Source of the DNA: an uncultured Eubacteriales bacterium
GTDB lineage: Bacteria > Bacillota_A > Clostridia > Christensenellales > Aristaeellaceae
NCBI GenBank assembly: GCA_900313545.1
Contig: OMRS01000250.1
Coordinates: 1 to 18,352, forward strand
Direction: 5' to 3'
Length of the DNA stretch: 18,352 nt
Shown here: piece after piece, positions 1-7,336 of the stretch
How positions within the stretch are numbered: the first letter of the stretch is position 1
Layout of the letters: each line of letters starts with the position of its first letter
Notes under the pieces: model-generated
What the model saw: only the letters and a program-made list of their open reading frames with translations
The model's database searches: none
Told to the model about the DNA's origin: nothing
Program-made: the position numbers and the translations under genes

Positions 1-1712
1 ACAACGAGGGCATTATCCACTTCCACGACATGGATTACTATGCGCAGCACATGCACAACTGCGATCTGGTGAATCTGGAGGACATGCTGCAAAACGGCAC
101 GGTCATCTCCGGCACCATGATCGAAAAGCCCCACAGCTTCTCCACCGCCTGCAACATCGCCACCCAGATCATCGCGCAGGTGGCCTCCAACCAGTACGGC
201 GGACAGTCCATCTCCCTGACCCACCTGGCTCCCTTCGTGCAGGTCTCCAGGGAGAAGATCCGCAAATCCGTGGAGAGCGAGCTGCGCGCCGTGAGCGACA
301 ATGTCTCCGAGTCCATCATCTCCGACCTGACCGAGGAACGGCTGCGCGAGGAGGTCCGCAGGGGCATCCAGACCATCCAGTACCAGGTGGTCACCCTGCT
401 GACCACCAACGGCCAGGCGCCCTTTGTCACCGTCTTCATGTACCTGGGAGAGGCCAAGGATGAGCGGGAGCGCGCCGACCTGGCCATGATCATCGAGGAA
501 ACCCTGGAGCAGCGCTGGCAGGGCGTCAAGAACGAGAAGGGCGTATGGGTCACGCCGGCCTTCCCCAAGCTGATCTACGTGCTGGAGGAGTGCAACATCA
601 CGGAGGACAGCCCCTACTGGTACCTGACCCGCCTGGCCGCCAAGTGCACCGCGCGCAGGATGGTGCCCGACTACATCTCCGAAAAGATGATGCTCCAGCT
701 GAAGGTGGACAAAAACGGCGAGGGCCACTGCTATCCCTGCATGGGCTGCCGGAGCTTCCTGACCCCCTATGTGGACGAGAACGGCAAACCCAAGTATTAC
801 GGCCGCTTCAATCAGGGCGTGGTCACCCTCAACCTGGTGGACATCGCCCTGTCCTCGGGCGGCAGCATGGACAGCTTCTGGAAGATCTTTGACGAGCGGC
901 TCGACCTGTGCTACCGGGCCCTTCGGTGCCGTCACGAGCGCCTGCGGGGCACCCTTTCGGATGCCGCGCCCATCCTCTGGCAGTACGGCGCCTGCGCCCG
1001 CCTCAAAAAGGGCGAGCCCATCGACAAGCTGCTCTACGGCGGCTATTCCACCATCTCCCTGGGATACGCGGGCCTCTATGAGTGCGTCCGGTTCATGACC
1101 GGCAGGAGCCATACGGACCCGGAGGCCACGCCCTTTGCCCTGGAGGTCATGGAGTACATGAATGCGGCCTGCCGCCGGTGGAAGGCCCAGGACAACATCG
1201 ACTTCAGCCTCTACGGGACCCCCCTGGAGTCCACCACCTACAAGTTCGCCAAGTGCCTGCAGCGGCGCTTCGGCATCATTCCCGGCATCACGGACAAGGG
1301 CTACATCACCAACAGCTACCACGTGCATGTCACCGAGCCGATCAACGCCTTTGACAAGCTCCGCTTTGAGGCCCAGTTCCAGCGCCTCAGCCCGGGCGGC
1401 GCCATCTCCTATGTGGAGGTGCCGGACATGCAGCACAACCTGGACGCCGTGCTGGAGGTCATGAAATTCATCTATGACAACATCCTGTACGCCGAGCTGA
1501 ACACCAAGTCCGACTACTGCCAGGAGTGCGGCTATGAGGGCGAGATCTCCATTGTGGAGGAAAGCGGCAAACTGATCTGGAAGTGCCCCCAGTGCGGGAA
1601 CACCCGCCAGGACCGGATGAACGTCGCCCGCAGGACCTGCGGGTATATCGGCACCCAGTACTGGAACCAGGGACGCACCCAGGAGATCCGTGACCGCGTG
1701 CTGCATCTGTGA
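1..1712 (+). CDS. nrdD: Anaerobic (class III) ribonucleoside-triphosphate reductase, 5'-truncated by window edge
   Basis: Reduces ribonucleoside triphosphates to dNTPs under anaerobic conditions using a glycyl radical. The reading frame is open from position 3 with no stop, so the true start and any N-terminal ATP-cone lie upstream of the window. Family landmarks in order: an IIHFHDMDYY stretch at the left edge; an NCDLVN segment with a likely active-site cysteine (codon 60-62); the PCMGCRSF motif with a second catalytic cysteine (747-749); a C-terminal zinc site of two CxxC pairs (cysteine codons 1518, 1527, 1584, 1593); and the glycyl-radical motif RRTCGYIG, with the radical glycine at 1641-1643. 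The protein ends about 20 residues after that motif, as expected. It is followed 65 nt later by the activase gene nrdG, the usual partner. Assignment of the cysteine roles comes from the T4/E. coli family and was not tested here. Confidence 0.96.
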   Translation, partial: NEGIIHFHDMDYYAQHMHNCDLVNLEDMLQNGTVISGTMIEKPHSFSTACNIATQIIAQVASNQYGGQSISLTHLAPFVQVSREKIRKSVESELRAVSDNVSESIISDLTEERLREEVRRGIQTIQYQVVTLLTTNGQAPFVTVFMYLGEAKDERERADLAMIIEETLEQRWQGVKNEKGVWVTPAFPKLIYVLEECNITEDSPYWYLTRLAAKCTARRMVPDYISEKMMLQLKVDKNGEGHCYPCMGCRSFLTPYVDENGKPKYYGRFNQGVVTLNLVDIALSSGGSMDSFWKIFDERLDLCYRALRCRHERLRGTLSDAAPILWQYGACARLKKGEPIDKLLYGGYSTISLGYAGLYECVRFMTGRSHTDPEATPFALEVMEYMNAACRRWKAQDNIDFSLYGTPLESTTYKFAKCLQRRFGIIPGITDKGYITNSYHVHVTEPINAFDKLRFEAQFQRLSPGGAISYVEVPDMQHNLDAVLEVMKFIYDNILYAELNTKSDYCQECGYEGEISIVEESGKLIWKCPQCGNTRQDRMNVARRTCGYIGTQYWNQGRTQEIRDRVLHL

Positions 1713-1717
1713 CATCC

Positions 1718-1747
1718 GGCTGTGAAGCAGACCTCTGTTTCACAGCC
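1718..1747 (+). promoter_or_regulatory. Intercistronic hairpin between nrdD and nrdG
   Basis: Five bases after the nrdD stop lies a 13-bp stem (1718-1730 with 1735-1747; 12 Watson-Crick pairs and one G-T wobble) closed by the 4-nt loop ACCT. It is followed by TTTCCTTT. This resembles a weak intrinsic terminator or a 3'-end stabiliser, which would lower nrdG expression relative to nrdD. The T-tract is interrupted by CC, so complete termination is unlikely. The structure is seen directly; the role is inferred. Confidence 0.6.
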
Positions 1748-1777
1748 TTTCCTTTGGAACTGTGCGGGAGGAAGAGC

Positions 1778-2299
1778 ATGAACTACTGCGCCATCAAGGA
1801 CTGTGACGTGGCCGACGGGCCGGGCGTCCGGGTGACCCTGTTTGTCAGCGGCTGCACCAACCACTGCGAGGGCTGCTTCCAGCCCCAGACCTGGGACTTT
1901 GACTACGGCGAACCCTACACCCCGGACACCCAGGCGCACCTGCTCTCCCTGCTGGGGCGGCCCTACATCCGGGGGCTGACGCTGCTGGGCGGCGAGCCTA
2001 TGGAGCCCGCCAACCAGCCCTCTGTGCTGTCCCTGATGCGCGCCGTGCGCGAAAGCCTCCCCGGCAAGGACATCTGGCTGTATTCCGGCTTCACCTATGA
2101 GGCCCTCACCTGCCCCGGCAGCAGGTGCCATACCGGGGTGACCGGGGAGATCCTGAGCCTTGCGGACGTGCTGGTGGACGGCCCTTTCATCCTTGCGAAA
2201 AAGGACCTCATGCTCCGCTTCCGGGGCTCCTCCAACCAGCGCCTGCTGGACATGCCCCAAACCCTCCTGGCGGGAGCTCCCGTCGCCTGGAACGGATAA
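1778..2299 (+). CDS. nrdG: Anaerobic ribonucleotide reductase-activating protein (radical SAM activase)
   Basis: Radical-SAM enzyme that uses a [4Fe-4S] cluster and S-adenosylmethionine to install the glycyl radical on NrdD. It is 173 aa, in the normal range for NrdG. The cluster motif CxxxCxxC appears as GCTNHCEGC with cysteines 26, 30 and 33. Upstream, DGPGVRVTLFVSGC is typical of activases, and LLGGEPM (residues 69-75) is the conserved glycine-rich SAM-binding strand. ATG at 1778 is chosen because GGGAGG lies about 6 nt upstream and the protein then begins with the usual MNYCAIK...DGPG layout; the open frame extends upstream, but only through the nrdD-nrdG spacer. It is co-directional with nrdD, separated by a hairpin, and ends at a strong terminator. 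Confidence 0.96.
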   Translation: MNYCAIKDCDVADGPGVRVTLFVSGCTNHCEGCFQPQTWDFDYGEPYTPDTQAHLLSLLGRPYIRGLTLLGGEPMEPANQPSVLSLMRAVRESLPGKDIWLYSGFTYEALTCPGSRCHTGVTGEILSLADVLVDGPFILAKKDLMLRFRGSSNQRLLDMPQTLLAGAPVAWNG

Positions 2300-2303
2300 T
2301 CCG

Positions 2304-2330
2304 CCGCCTCCCTTTCGGGAGGCGGTTTTT
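2304..2330 (+). terminator. Intrinsic terminator of nrdD-nrdG
   Basis: A perfect 9-bp stem (2304-2312 with 2317-2325), loop TTTC, followed by TTTTT at 2326-2330, starting 4 nt after the nrdG stop codon. The opposite side lacks a matching A-tract, so it should work mainly on the plus strand. It separates nrdG from the convergent metallophosphoesterase. Confidence 0.92.
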
Positions 2331-2344
2331 CTGTTTCCCGGGCT

Positions 2345-3037
2345 TCACGCATAGAAGGGCTGCAGGTCCTCCAGCCTCAGCAGCATGGGGAAGCCTCCCC
2401 CGGCCGCGCCGGTATCGATGTTCACCCAGGTCTGCGCCGTGAACATCCGTCCCCACTCTCCGTAGTACAGGCCAGTCGGGGTATGCCCGAAGACCGTGAG
2501 CACATCCGGGAAGTAGCGCTCCTCCGGGGACGGCCGGGTCCAGAGCAGCTCCCGGGGCTCATAGTCCTCCAGCTTCTTCTCCGGGGAGAAATTGCCCAGC
2601 CCCGCGTGGACCAGCAGGCACTCCCTTCCCCCCGCGCAGACCCGGCGGTAAAGGGGCGCGCTCCGGAGCATGCCAAGGATCTCCTTCAGCACGTCCGGGC
2701 TTGCCTTCCCCAGCGCCTGCAGGGATTCAATTGTCACCCCCGCGCCGTTTCGCGTCCACAGCATCTGGGCGCGCATCTGCGCCGTCGTTTCCGCCGCCTT
2801 CCGGCCCTCGAACAGAAAGCTGCACTCCAGGAGCATTTTCTCATGGTTTCCAAGGAGCAGCTCGACATTCTGCCGGCCCAGGATCCACCGGAGCATGGCC
2901 ACGCCCCCGTCCCCGTTCCTGTCAATCACATCCCCCAGCACAAACAGCCGGTCCGCATCTCCAAATCCCGCCCTGTCCAGCAGCCGCAGGAATCTGGCCA
3001 GCGAGGTGCCGTGGGCATCCGAAGTCACATAGATCAT
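2345..3037 (-). CDS. PPP-type metallophosphoesterase (serine/threonine phosphatase-like or ApaH-like)
   Basis: A 230-aa protein of the calcineurin-like metallophosphoesterase fold, predicted to hydrolyse a phosphate mono- or diester with two bound metals. All signature motifs are present in order: DAH at residues 7-9 (DxH), GDVIDR at 35-40 (GDxxDR), GNHE at 63-66, VHAG around H144, and GHTP at 184-187. NIDTGAAGGG near 207-216 matches the C-terminal end of PrpE/ApaH-like phosphatases. The length fits bacterial PPP phosphatases and symmetrical Ap4A hydrolase-like enzymes; the substrate cannot be decided from sequence. No signal peptide is seen, so it is probably cytoplasmic. ATG at 3037 has AAGGAG about 8 nt upstream. 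It is a single gene, convergent with nrdG and divergent from the PPDK_N-like gene; I found no convincing promoter of its own. Confidence 0.88.
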   Translation of the reverse strand: MIYVTSDAHGTSLARFLRLLDRAGFGDADRLFVLGDVIDRNGDGGVAMLRWILGRQNVELLLGNHEKMLLECSFLFEGRKAAETTAQMRAQMLWTRNGAGVTIESLQALGKASPDVLKEILGMLRSAPLYRRVCAGGRECLLVHAGLGNFSPEKKLEDYEPRELLWTRPSPEERYFPDVLTVFGHTPTGLYYGEWGRMFTAQTWVNIDTGAAGGGFPMLLRLEDLQPFYA

Positions 3038-3073
3038 CTCCGTCTCCTTTCTGCCCGGGGGGCAAATCCGTCA

Positions 3074-3102
3074 TTTACAAATTCCCTCAAACATGCTATC
3101 TT
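3074..3102 (+). promoter_or_regulatory. Sigma-A-type promoter for the PPDK_N-like gene
   Basis: TTTACA (3074-3079) and TATCTT (3097-3102) are separated by exactly 17 nt. The predicted start falls near 3109, giving a leader of about 105 nt before the ATG at 3214. Confidence 0.55.
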
Positions 3103-3109
3103 CAGTGCG

Positions 3110-3192
3110 AAAGGCAAAGGGGTCTTGATGGCTTCCTCTGCCTTTTTGCTGTTTTGGAAAACCGCTCCCCGCCCGCCGGGAGCCTGTGCAGG
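3110..3192 (+). promoter_or_regulatory. Structured 5' leader with three hairpins
   Basis: Right at the predicted transcript start, 3110-3116 pairs with 3139-3145 (AAAGGCA with TGCCTTT, continued inward by AGG/CCT after a small bulge), and the last T residues extend to TTTTT at 3143-3147, so the element has terminator shape. Further down, GCTCCC (3164-3169) pairs with GGGAGC (3178-3183), and CCTG/CAGG forms a small hairpin at 3183-3192. It matches no riboswitch class that I recognise. It could be an attenuator, a 5' stabiliser or fortuitous. Confidence 0.4.
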
Positions 3193-3213
3193 TCCTGAAA
3201 GGGGGATCATTTC

Positions 3214-5790
3214 ATGGCTGCATTTGACAAGGTTCTTTCCGGCATTCCCGCACTGGATGGGGCCATCGACTATCTGCGCATGGGGGACAATGTGGTCTTT
3301 CGCGTCTCCACCCTGGAGGAATTCCGTCACTTTTCGGACCCGTTCGTGGCGCAGGCCAAACGGGACGGCCGCAGGATCATCTACTTCCGCTTCGCCAGCC
3401 ATCCGGAGCTGGTGGCGGAGTGCCCCGAGGTCCGGCGGGTCTGCATCCCCCTTTCCCACCGCTTTGAGACCTTCACGGTGGACATCCACCGGGTCATCGG
3501 GCAGGAGGGCCGGGACGTCTTCTACATCTTTGACTGCCTGTCGGAGCTGCAGACGGCCTGGGCCACCGACCTGATGATGGGCAATTTCTTCCGGGTGACC
3601 TGTCCCTTCCTGTTCACTCTGGATACCGTGGCCTTCTTCCCGGTCATCCGCGGGCGGCACTCCTTCGGCGCCATCACCAAGATCGCCAACACCACGCAGC
3701 TGCTGCTGGACGTGTATCAAGACCCCGACCCTGACATCCTGTACCTGCGCCCCCAGAAGGTGTGGAACCGCAGTTCCGACACCATGTTCCTGCCCCACCT
3801 GTACCGGCTTTCCACGGGGGAGATCCGGCCCATCCGGGACGGGGTGCAGACCAGCCGCTTCTATCAGGTGATGAACCGGTGCCAGCGCTCCCTGGAGGAG
3901 CAGTACGCGGACTCCTGGGACCGCTTCTTCAACCAGACCCGGCTGCTGCACCAGAGCGGAGTCCCCGTCGGGGAACAGTGCAGCCGGATGTGCAACATCA
4001 TGATGACCCGGGATGAACGGCTGCGCGCCCTGGTCAAGCGGCACTTCACGCCGGAGGACTACCTGCAGGTCCGGGACCACATGGTGGGCACCGGCATGGT
4101 GGGCGGGAAAACCTGCGGCATGCTGCTGGCCCGGGCCATCCTGCGGAACCTGGCGCCGGACATCGACCGGGTGCTGGAGCCCCACGATTCCTTCTTCGTG
4201 GGCTCCGACGTATTCTACACCTATATCGTGGACAACGGGCTCTGGGACCTGCGCGTGCGCCAGCGCACGGAGGAGGGGTATTTTGCCCTGGCCGGGGACC
4301 TTGCCCGTCACCTGAAAAACGGCACCTTCTCCCCGGATACGAAGGAGCAGTTCATGCACATCCTCGAGTATTACGGACAGGATCCCTACATCGTCCGCTC
4401 CAGCAGCATCCTGGAGGACAGCTTTGACAACGCGTTTGCCGGCAAGTATGAATCCGTCTTCTGCGCCAACCGCGGAACGCCGGAGGAGCGGCTGGAGGAG
4501 TTTGAAAACGCGGTGCGCACGGTCTACGCCAGCTGTGCGGACCTCTCCGCGCTGGATTACCGCAGGCGGCGGGGCCTTGACCGGCGGGACGAGCAGATGG
4601 CCCTGCTGGTGATGCGCGTCTCCGGCTCGGCCTACGGCGCCTGGTACATGCCCTGCGCCGCCGGCGTCGGGTATTCCCGCAGCCCGTACAGATTCCTCAA
4701 TGACGCCGACCCCTCCGCGGGCATGCTCCGCCTGGTGATGGGCCTGGGTACCTCCGCGGTGGACCGGGCGGAGGGTTCCTATCCGCGCCTGGTGAGCCTT
4801 GACAGACCGGAGGCCACCACCTCCACCACCATCGCCCAGAAGCACCAGTTTTCCCAGCGGAACGTGGAGGCCGTCGACCTGAAGGCCCGCTGCCTGTGCC
4901 GCGTCCCGCTGTCCCGGGTGGAGCCGGTCCTGCCCCCGTATCTCAAAGGCCAGGTGCTCGAGCATGACACGGAAGCCGAGGCCTCCCTGCGGGAGCGGGG
5001 CATCCGCCGCTCCGTCTGCTTCATCTCCTGCCAGGGCCTTGTGCGCAACGCGGAAATGATGCAGCGCATGCAGCGCATGATGCACCTTATCCAAAGCGAA
5101 TACGGCGAGCCGGTGGACATCGAGTTCACCATCAACGTTTCGGAAAACCGGGAATACATGATCAACCTGCTGCAGTGCAGGCCGCTGCAGGTGTTCATGG
5201 ATACGGGAAGCGTGACCCTGCCGGAGGACATCCCCGCGGAGCGCATCCTGCTGGAAACCCGGGGCGCGTCCATGGGCCTCTCCCGGAAGATCCCCCTGGA
5301 CCTGATCGTCTATGTGGACCCGGTCGGATACTACAACCTGCCCTATGCCGACAAGCCCCGCATCGCTTCGCTCATCGGCAGGATCAACTGGGCCTTCCGG
5401 GACCAGGGAAAGCACATGATGCTCATGGTTCCCGGCCGGATCGGCACCTCCTCCCCGGAACTTGGCGTACCCACCGCCTTTTCCGACATCAGCAGCTTCG
5501 AGGTGGTGTGTGAAATGGCGGAAAGCCGCGCCGGCTACAATCCGGAGCTCTCCTACGGCAGCCATATCTTCCAGGACCTGGTTGAGGCGCAGATCCTCTA
5601 CACCGCCGTGTTTCCCGGGCCAAGGACCCTGCATTTCCAGCCGGAGCTGCTCAGAAAGGCGGACAATCTCCTGGGCACCATTCCCGAAGGAGACCTCTGG
5701 AAGGACGTGGTCTGCCTGGCGGATGTCAGCAAAACAGGCTGCACCCTGTACCACGACCTCACCAGCGAGCGCGTCCTGCTGTGCCTGTAG
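3214..5790 (+). CDS. PEP/pyruvate-binding (PPDK_N ATP-grasp) protein with degenerate KaiC-like N-terminus
   Basis: An 858-aa protein of the uncharacterised PEP/pyruvate-binding domain family. Residues 1-180 look like a KaiC/RecA-type fold: LSGIPALDGAI and DNVVFRV occupy the usual positions, followed by RRIIYFRFA and DVFYIFDCLSEL, but no GxxxxGK[TS] P-loop is present. Residues about 290-660 form the ATP-grasp domain of PEP synthase/PPDK: GMVGGKTCGML, PYIVRSSSILEDS with AFAGKYES, GLGTSAVDRAEGSYPRLVSL, and the closing LLQCRPLQ. A C-terminal block (about 700-800) has VPGRIGTSSPELG and GSHIFQDL. There is no TSHxA phosphohistidine domain and no PEP-binding barrel, so it cannot be a complete PEP synthase or PPDK; ATP-dependent phosphotransfer to an unknown acceptor is a reasonable inference. 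ATG at 3214 is preceded by AAAGGGGGA about 9 nt upstream. Monocistronic, with its own promoter and terminator. Confidence 0.85.
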   Translation: MAAFDKVLSGIPALDGAIDYLRMGDNVVFRVSTLEEFRHFSDPFVAQAKRDGRRIIYFRFASHPELVAECPEVRRVCIPLSHRFETFTVDIHRVIGQEGRDVFYIFDCLSELQTAWATDLMMGNFFRVTCPFLFTLDTVAFFPVIRGRHSFGAITKIANTTQLLLDVYQDPDPDILYLRPQKVWNRSSDTMFLPHLYRLSTGEIRPIRDGVQTSRFYQVMNRCQRSLEEQYADSWDRFFNQTRLLHQSGVPVGEQCSRMCNIMMTRDERLRALVKRHFTPEDYLQVRDHMVGTGMVGGKTCGMLLARAILRNLAPDIDRVLEPHDSFFVGSDVFYTYIVDNGLWDLRVRQRTEEGYFALAGDLARHLKNGTFSPDTKEQFMHILEYYGQDPYIVRSSSILEDSFDNAFAGKYESVFCANRGTPEERLEEFENAVRTVYASCADLSALDYRRRRGLDRRDEQMALLVMRVSGSAYGAWYMPCAAGVGYSRSPYRFLNDADPSAGMLRLVMGLGTSAVDRAEGSYPRLVSLDRPEATTSTTIAQKHQFSQRNVEAVDLKARCLCRVPLSRVEPVLPPYLKGQVLEHDTEAEASLRERGIRRSVCFISCQGLVRNAEMMQRMQRMMHLIQSEYGEPVDIEFTINVSENREYMINLLQCRPLQVFMDTGSVTLPEDIPAERILLETRGASMGLSRKIPLDLIVYVDPVGYYNLPYADKPRIASLIGRINWAFRDQGKHMMLMVPGRIGTSSPELGVPTAFSDISSFEVVCEMAESRAGYNPELSYGSHIFQDLVEAQILYTAVFPGPRTLHFQPELLRKADNLLGTIPEGDLWKDVVCLADVSKTGCTLYHDLTSERVLLCL

Positions 5791-5814
5791 GCGCGCGGCC
5801 TCCCCCCCGGGGCC

Positions 5815-5852
5815 AAAAAAACCTTGCGCCGCAGTGGGCGCAAGGTTTTTTT
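5815..5852. terminator. Bidirectional intrinsic terminator
   Basis: A perfect 9-bp stem (5822-5830 with 5837-5845) with a 6-nt loop has seven A residues on its left (5815-5821) and seven T residues on its right (5846-5852). It therefore serves both the plus-strand PPDK_N-like gene, which ends at 5790, and the minus-strand secreted-protein gene, which ends at 5874. Confidence 0.93.
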
Positions 5853-5873
5853 ATGTTCAGATGTCCGCAGGCG

Positions 5874-6323
5874 TTATTTGGTGCCGAGGCTGAAACGCAG
5901 CACGTTCTTCCCGTTCACGTCCAGGGACCAGCTTCCGGAATACTGTGTGAGCTTTTTATGGCCGGAGCCGAAGAAGACATAGTAGTCATGCGCCTGCACC
6001 ACGGTCCGCTTGTTCCAGTAGCAGTTATACTTGGCGCCGCCGCGGATATACAGCTTGATGTTCTGGTCCTTGTCGCCCCGGTTCTCGATGATGCAGTAGA
6101 ACAGCGGCGTCCCGGCCGTATTCGCCTCCTCCGCATCGAGAATATAGCCCAGGTCCTTGACCCCGTCGGAGGTTTGCACCGCATAGCCGTAGGCGGTCAG
6201 ATAAAGGTCATCGAAGATGTACATTTCCTCCGGAGTCTCGGCCTCGGCAGCCATCGCGGAGGACACCCCCAGCATAAGGAGCAGGGAAAGCAGCAGGGAA
6301 AACAGCAGCTTGCGCGGATTCAT
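5874..6323 (-). CDS. Small secreted protein of unknown function
   Basis: A 149-aa protein with a clear Sec signal peptide: positively charged MNPRK, a leucine-rich core (LLFSLLLSLLLMLG) and a probable cleavage after AMAA around residue 26, with no lipobox cysteine. The mature part is about 123 residues, rich in Tyr, Gly and Asp and with alternating hydrophobic residues suggestive of a beta-rich domain (FYCIIENRG, IKLYIRGGAKYNCY, YYVFFGSG, LRFSLG). I do not recognise a family. The pattern of polar loops between short strands would suit an Ig- or jelly-roll-like extracellular fold, but that is only an impression. ATG at 6323 follows GAGGAGGTG with good spacing. It has its own consensus promoter and a shared terminator, so it is a stand-alone unit. 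Confidence 0.82.
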   Translation of the reverse strand: MNPRKLLFSLLLSLLLMLGVSSAMAAEAETPEEMYIFDDLYLTAYGYAVQTSDGVKDLGYILDAEEANTAGTPLFYCIIENRGDKDQNIKLYIRGGAKYNCYWNKRTVVQAHDYYVFFGSGHKKLTQYSGSWSLDVNGKNVLRFSLGTK

Positions 6324-6362
6324 GAAACAACACCTCCTCAGTTTTCTGGTATCCGTACCGTG

Positions 6363-6391
6363 ATTTTACCCTGTAAAAAGATGCATGTCAA
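6363..6391 (-). promoter_or_regulatory. Strong sigma-A promoter of the small secreted protein
   Basis: On the minus strand, a perfect TTGACA (6386-6391) and TAAAAT (6363-6368) are separated by 17 nt, ending about 40 nt before the ATG at 6323. This is one of the best matches to consensus in the window, which suggests high constitutive expression of this secreted protein. Confidence 0.75.
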
Positions 6392-6411
6392 TTCGTCCGG
6401 GGAACGTCTTT

Positions 6412-7299
6412 TCAGGCCATCAGGCTTCTGAAAAAGGCACACTGGTCATCATTGCAGCCCCTGGCATACGGGTTGCGCAGGCTGCACTGGAACACATGGC
6501 CAAGCGGGGCTTCCTCGTCCCCGTAGCAGCGCACAATGTGGGGCACCCCCTGCGCCTTCAGGACCTCCTGCAGTTCAAGCGTCTGCGCCTTCAGGAAATC
6601 CCCGGTGCTGGTAAAGGCAAAGGTGGGCGGGAAATCCGGCGTGACGTACCCCAGCACATCCACCCTTGCCAGACTCTCCGCGTCAAGCGGCCAGGGCAGC
6701 ATTTCCCTGAAGATCTCCATCTCCGTGGGGTTTTCCTCCCCCGCGGGCATCCGGGGGCGGTAGAATCCGCACGCAAGGGCCACGCCCCTGGGCAGCGGGC
6801 CCGGGTTTCTCCCATAGAGGCCCATCCTTGCGGCAGCGCCCCTGCAGGTGCACGCGGCGCAGTACAGGCCCAGCAGATGCGCTCCGGCGCTGTCTCCCAC
6901 CGCAAAGAGCGCATCCAGGTCAAAGCCGTATTCCTCCGCATGCTCCCGCACCCAGGCAAACACCCGGATGGTGTCCTCCAGGGAGGCCGGGAACCTGTAT
7001 TCCGGCACCAGCCGGTAGGAAAAGTTCACCACCGCAAATCCCCTGTCTGCCAGGGAGCTTGTGTAATACTGGTACCGGTTCTTGTCCCCGTAGACCCAGG
7101 CGCCTCCGTGGACGCTGACAATCACCGGGAGCTTTCCCCGGGCATTCCCTGGTCTGTAGATATCCAGCACCTGGTCCCTGCCGCTTCCGTAGGCGATGTC
7201 ATCAAAGCTCTCGATCCCCGCCGGCCGGGACAGCCCCGCATCCCTGAGGCTGTCCTGCTGCCCGTATTCCCTTCGGATCCGGTCAATGATCTGTGACAT
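6412..7299 (-). CDS. Alpha/beta hydrolase, HSL/carboxylesterase type
   Basis: A 295-aa cytoplasmic esterase-like enzyme. The oxyanion-hole motif HGGAW is at residues 64-68, the nucleophile elbow GDSAG has Ser137, and the likely acid and base are Asp234 (STGDFL) and His268 (GHVF). The arrangement VSVHGGAWVYG followed by NFSYRLVPEYRFPASLED is typical of the hormone-sensitive-lipase and kynurenine-formamidase-like branch; the substrate is not determinable. The open frame reaches to 7401, but ATG at 7299 has AGGAGG 6 nt upstream and restores the family's usual length. It is last in a probable mntP-ogt-hydrolase operon, 37 nt after ogt. I see no terminator in the short space before the next gene's promoter. 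Confidence 0.88.
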   Translation of the reverse strand: MSQIIDRIRREYGQQDSLRDAGLSRPAGIESFDDIAYGSGRDQVLDIYRPGNARGKLPVIVSVHGGAWVYGDKNRYQYYTSSLADRGFAVVNFSYRLVPEYRFPASLEDTIRVFAWVREHAEEYGFDLDALFAVGDSAGAHLLGLYCAACTCRGAAARMGLYGRNPGPLPRGVALACGFYRPRMPAGEENPTEMEIFREMLPWPLDAESLARVDVLGYVTPDFPPTFAFTSTGDFLKAQTLELQEVLKAQGVPHIVRCYGDEEAPLGHVFQCSLRNPYARGCNDDQCAFFRSLMA

Positions 7300-7336
7300 G
7301 GTTTTCCTCCTGTCCGGTTGCTCTTCTCCGGGCGGT

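Noticed and set aside
3034..5754. A 906-aa open frame on the minus strand, antisense to the PPDK_N-like gene
   Set aside because: Its translation is low-complexity (rich in H, G, V, A, Q and R) with no recognisable motif, while the plus-strand frame has full PPDK_N motifs and a good ribosome binding site. Long antisense frames are expected in GC-rich genes.
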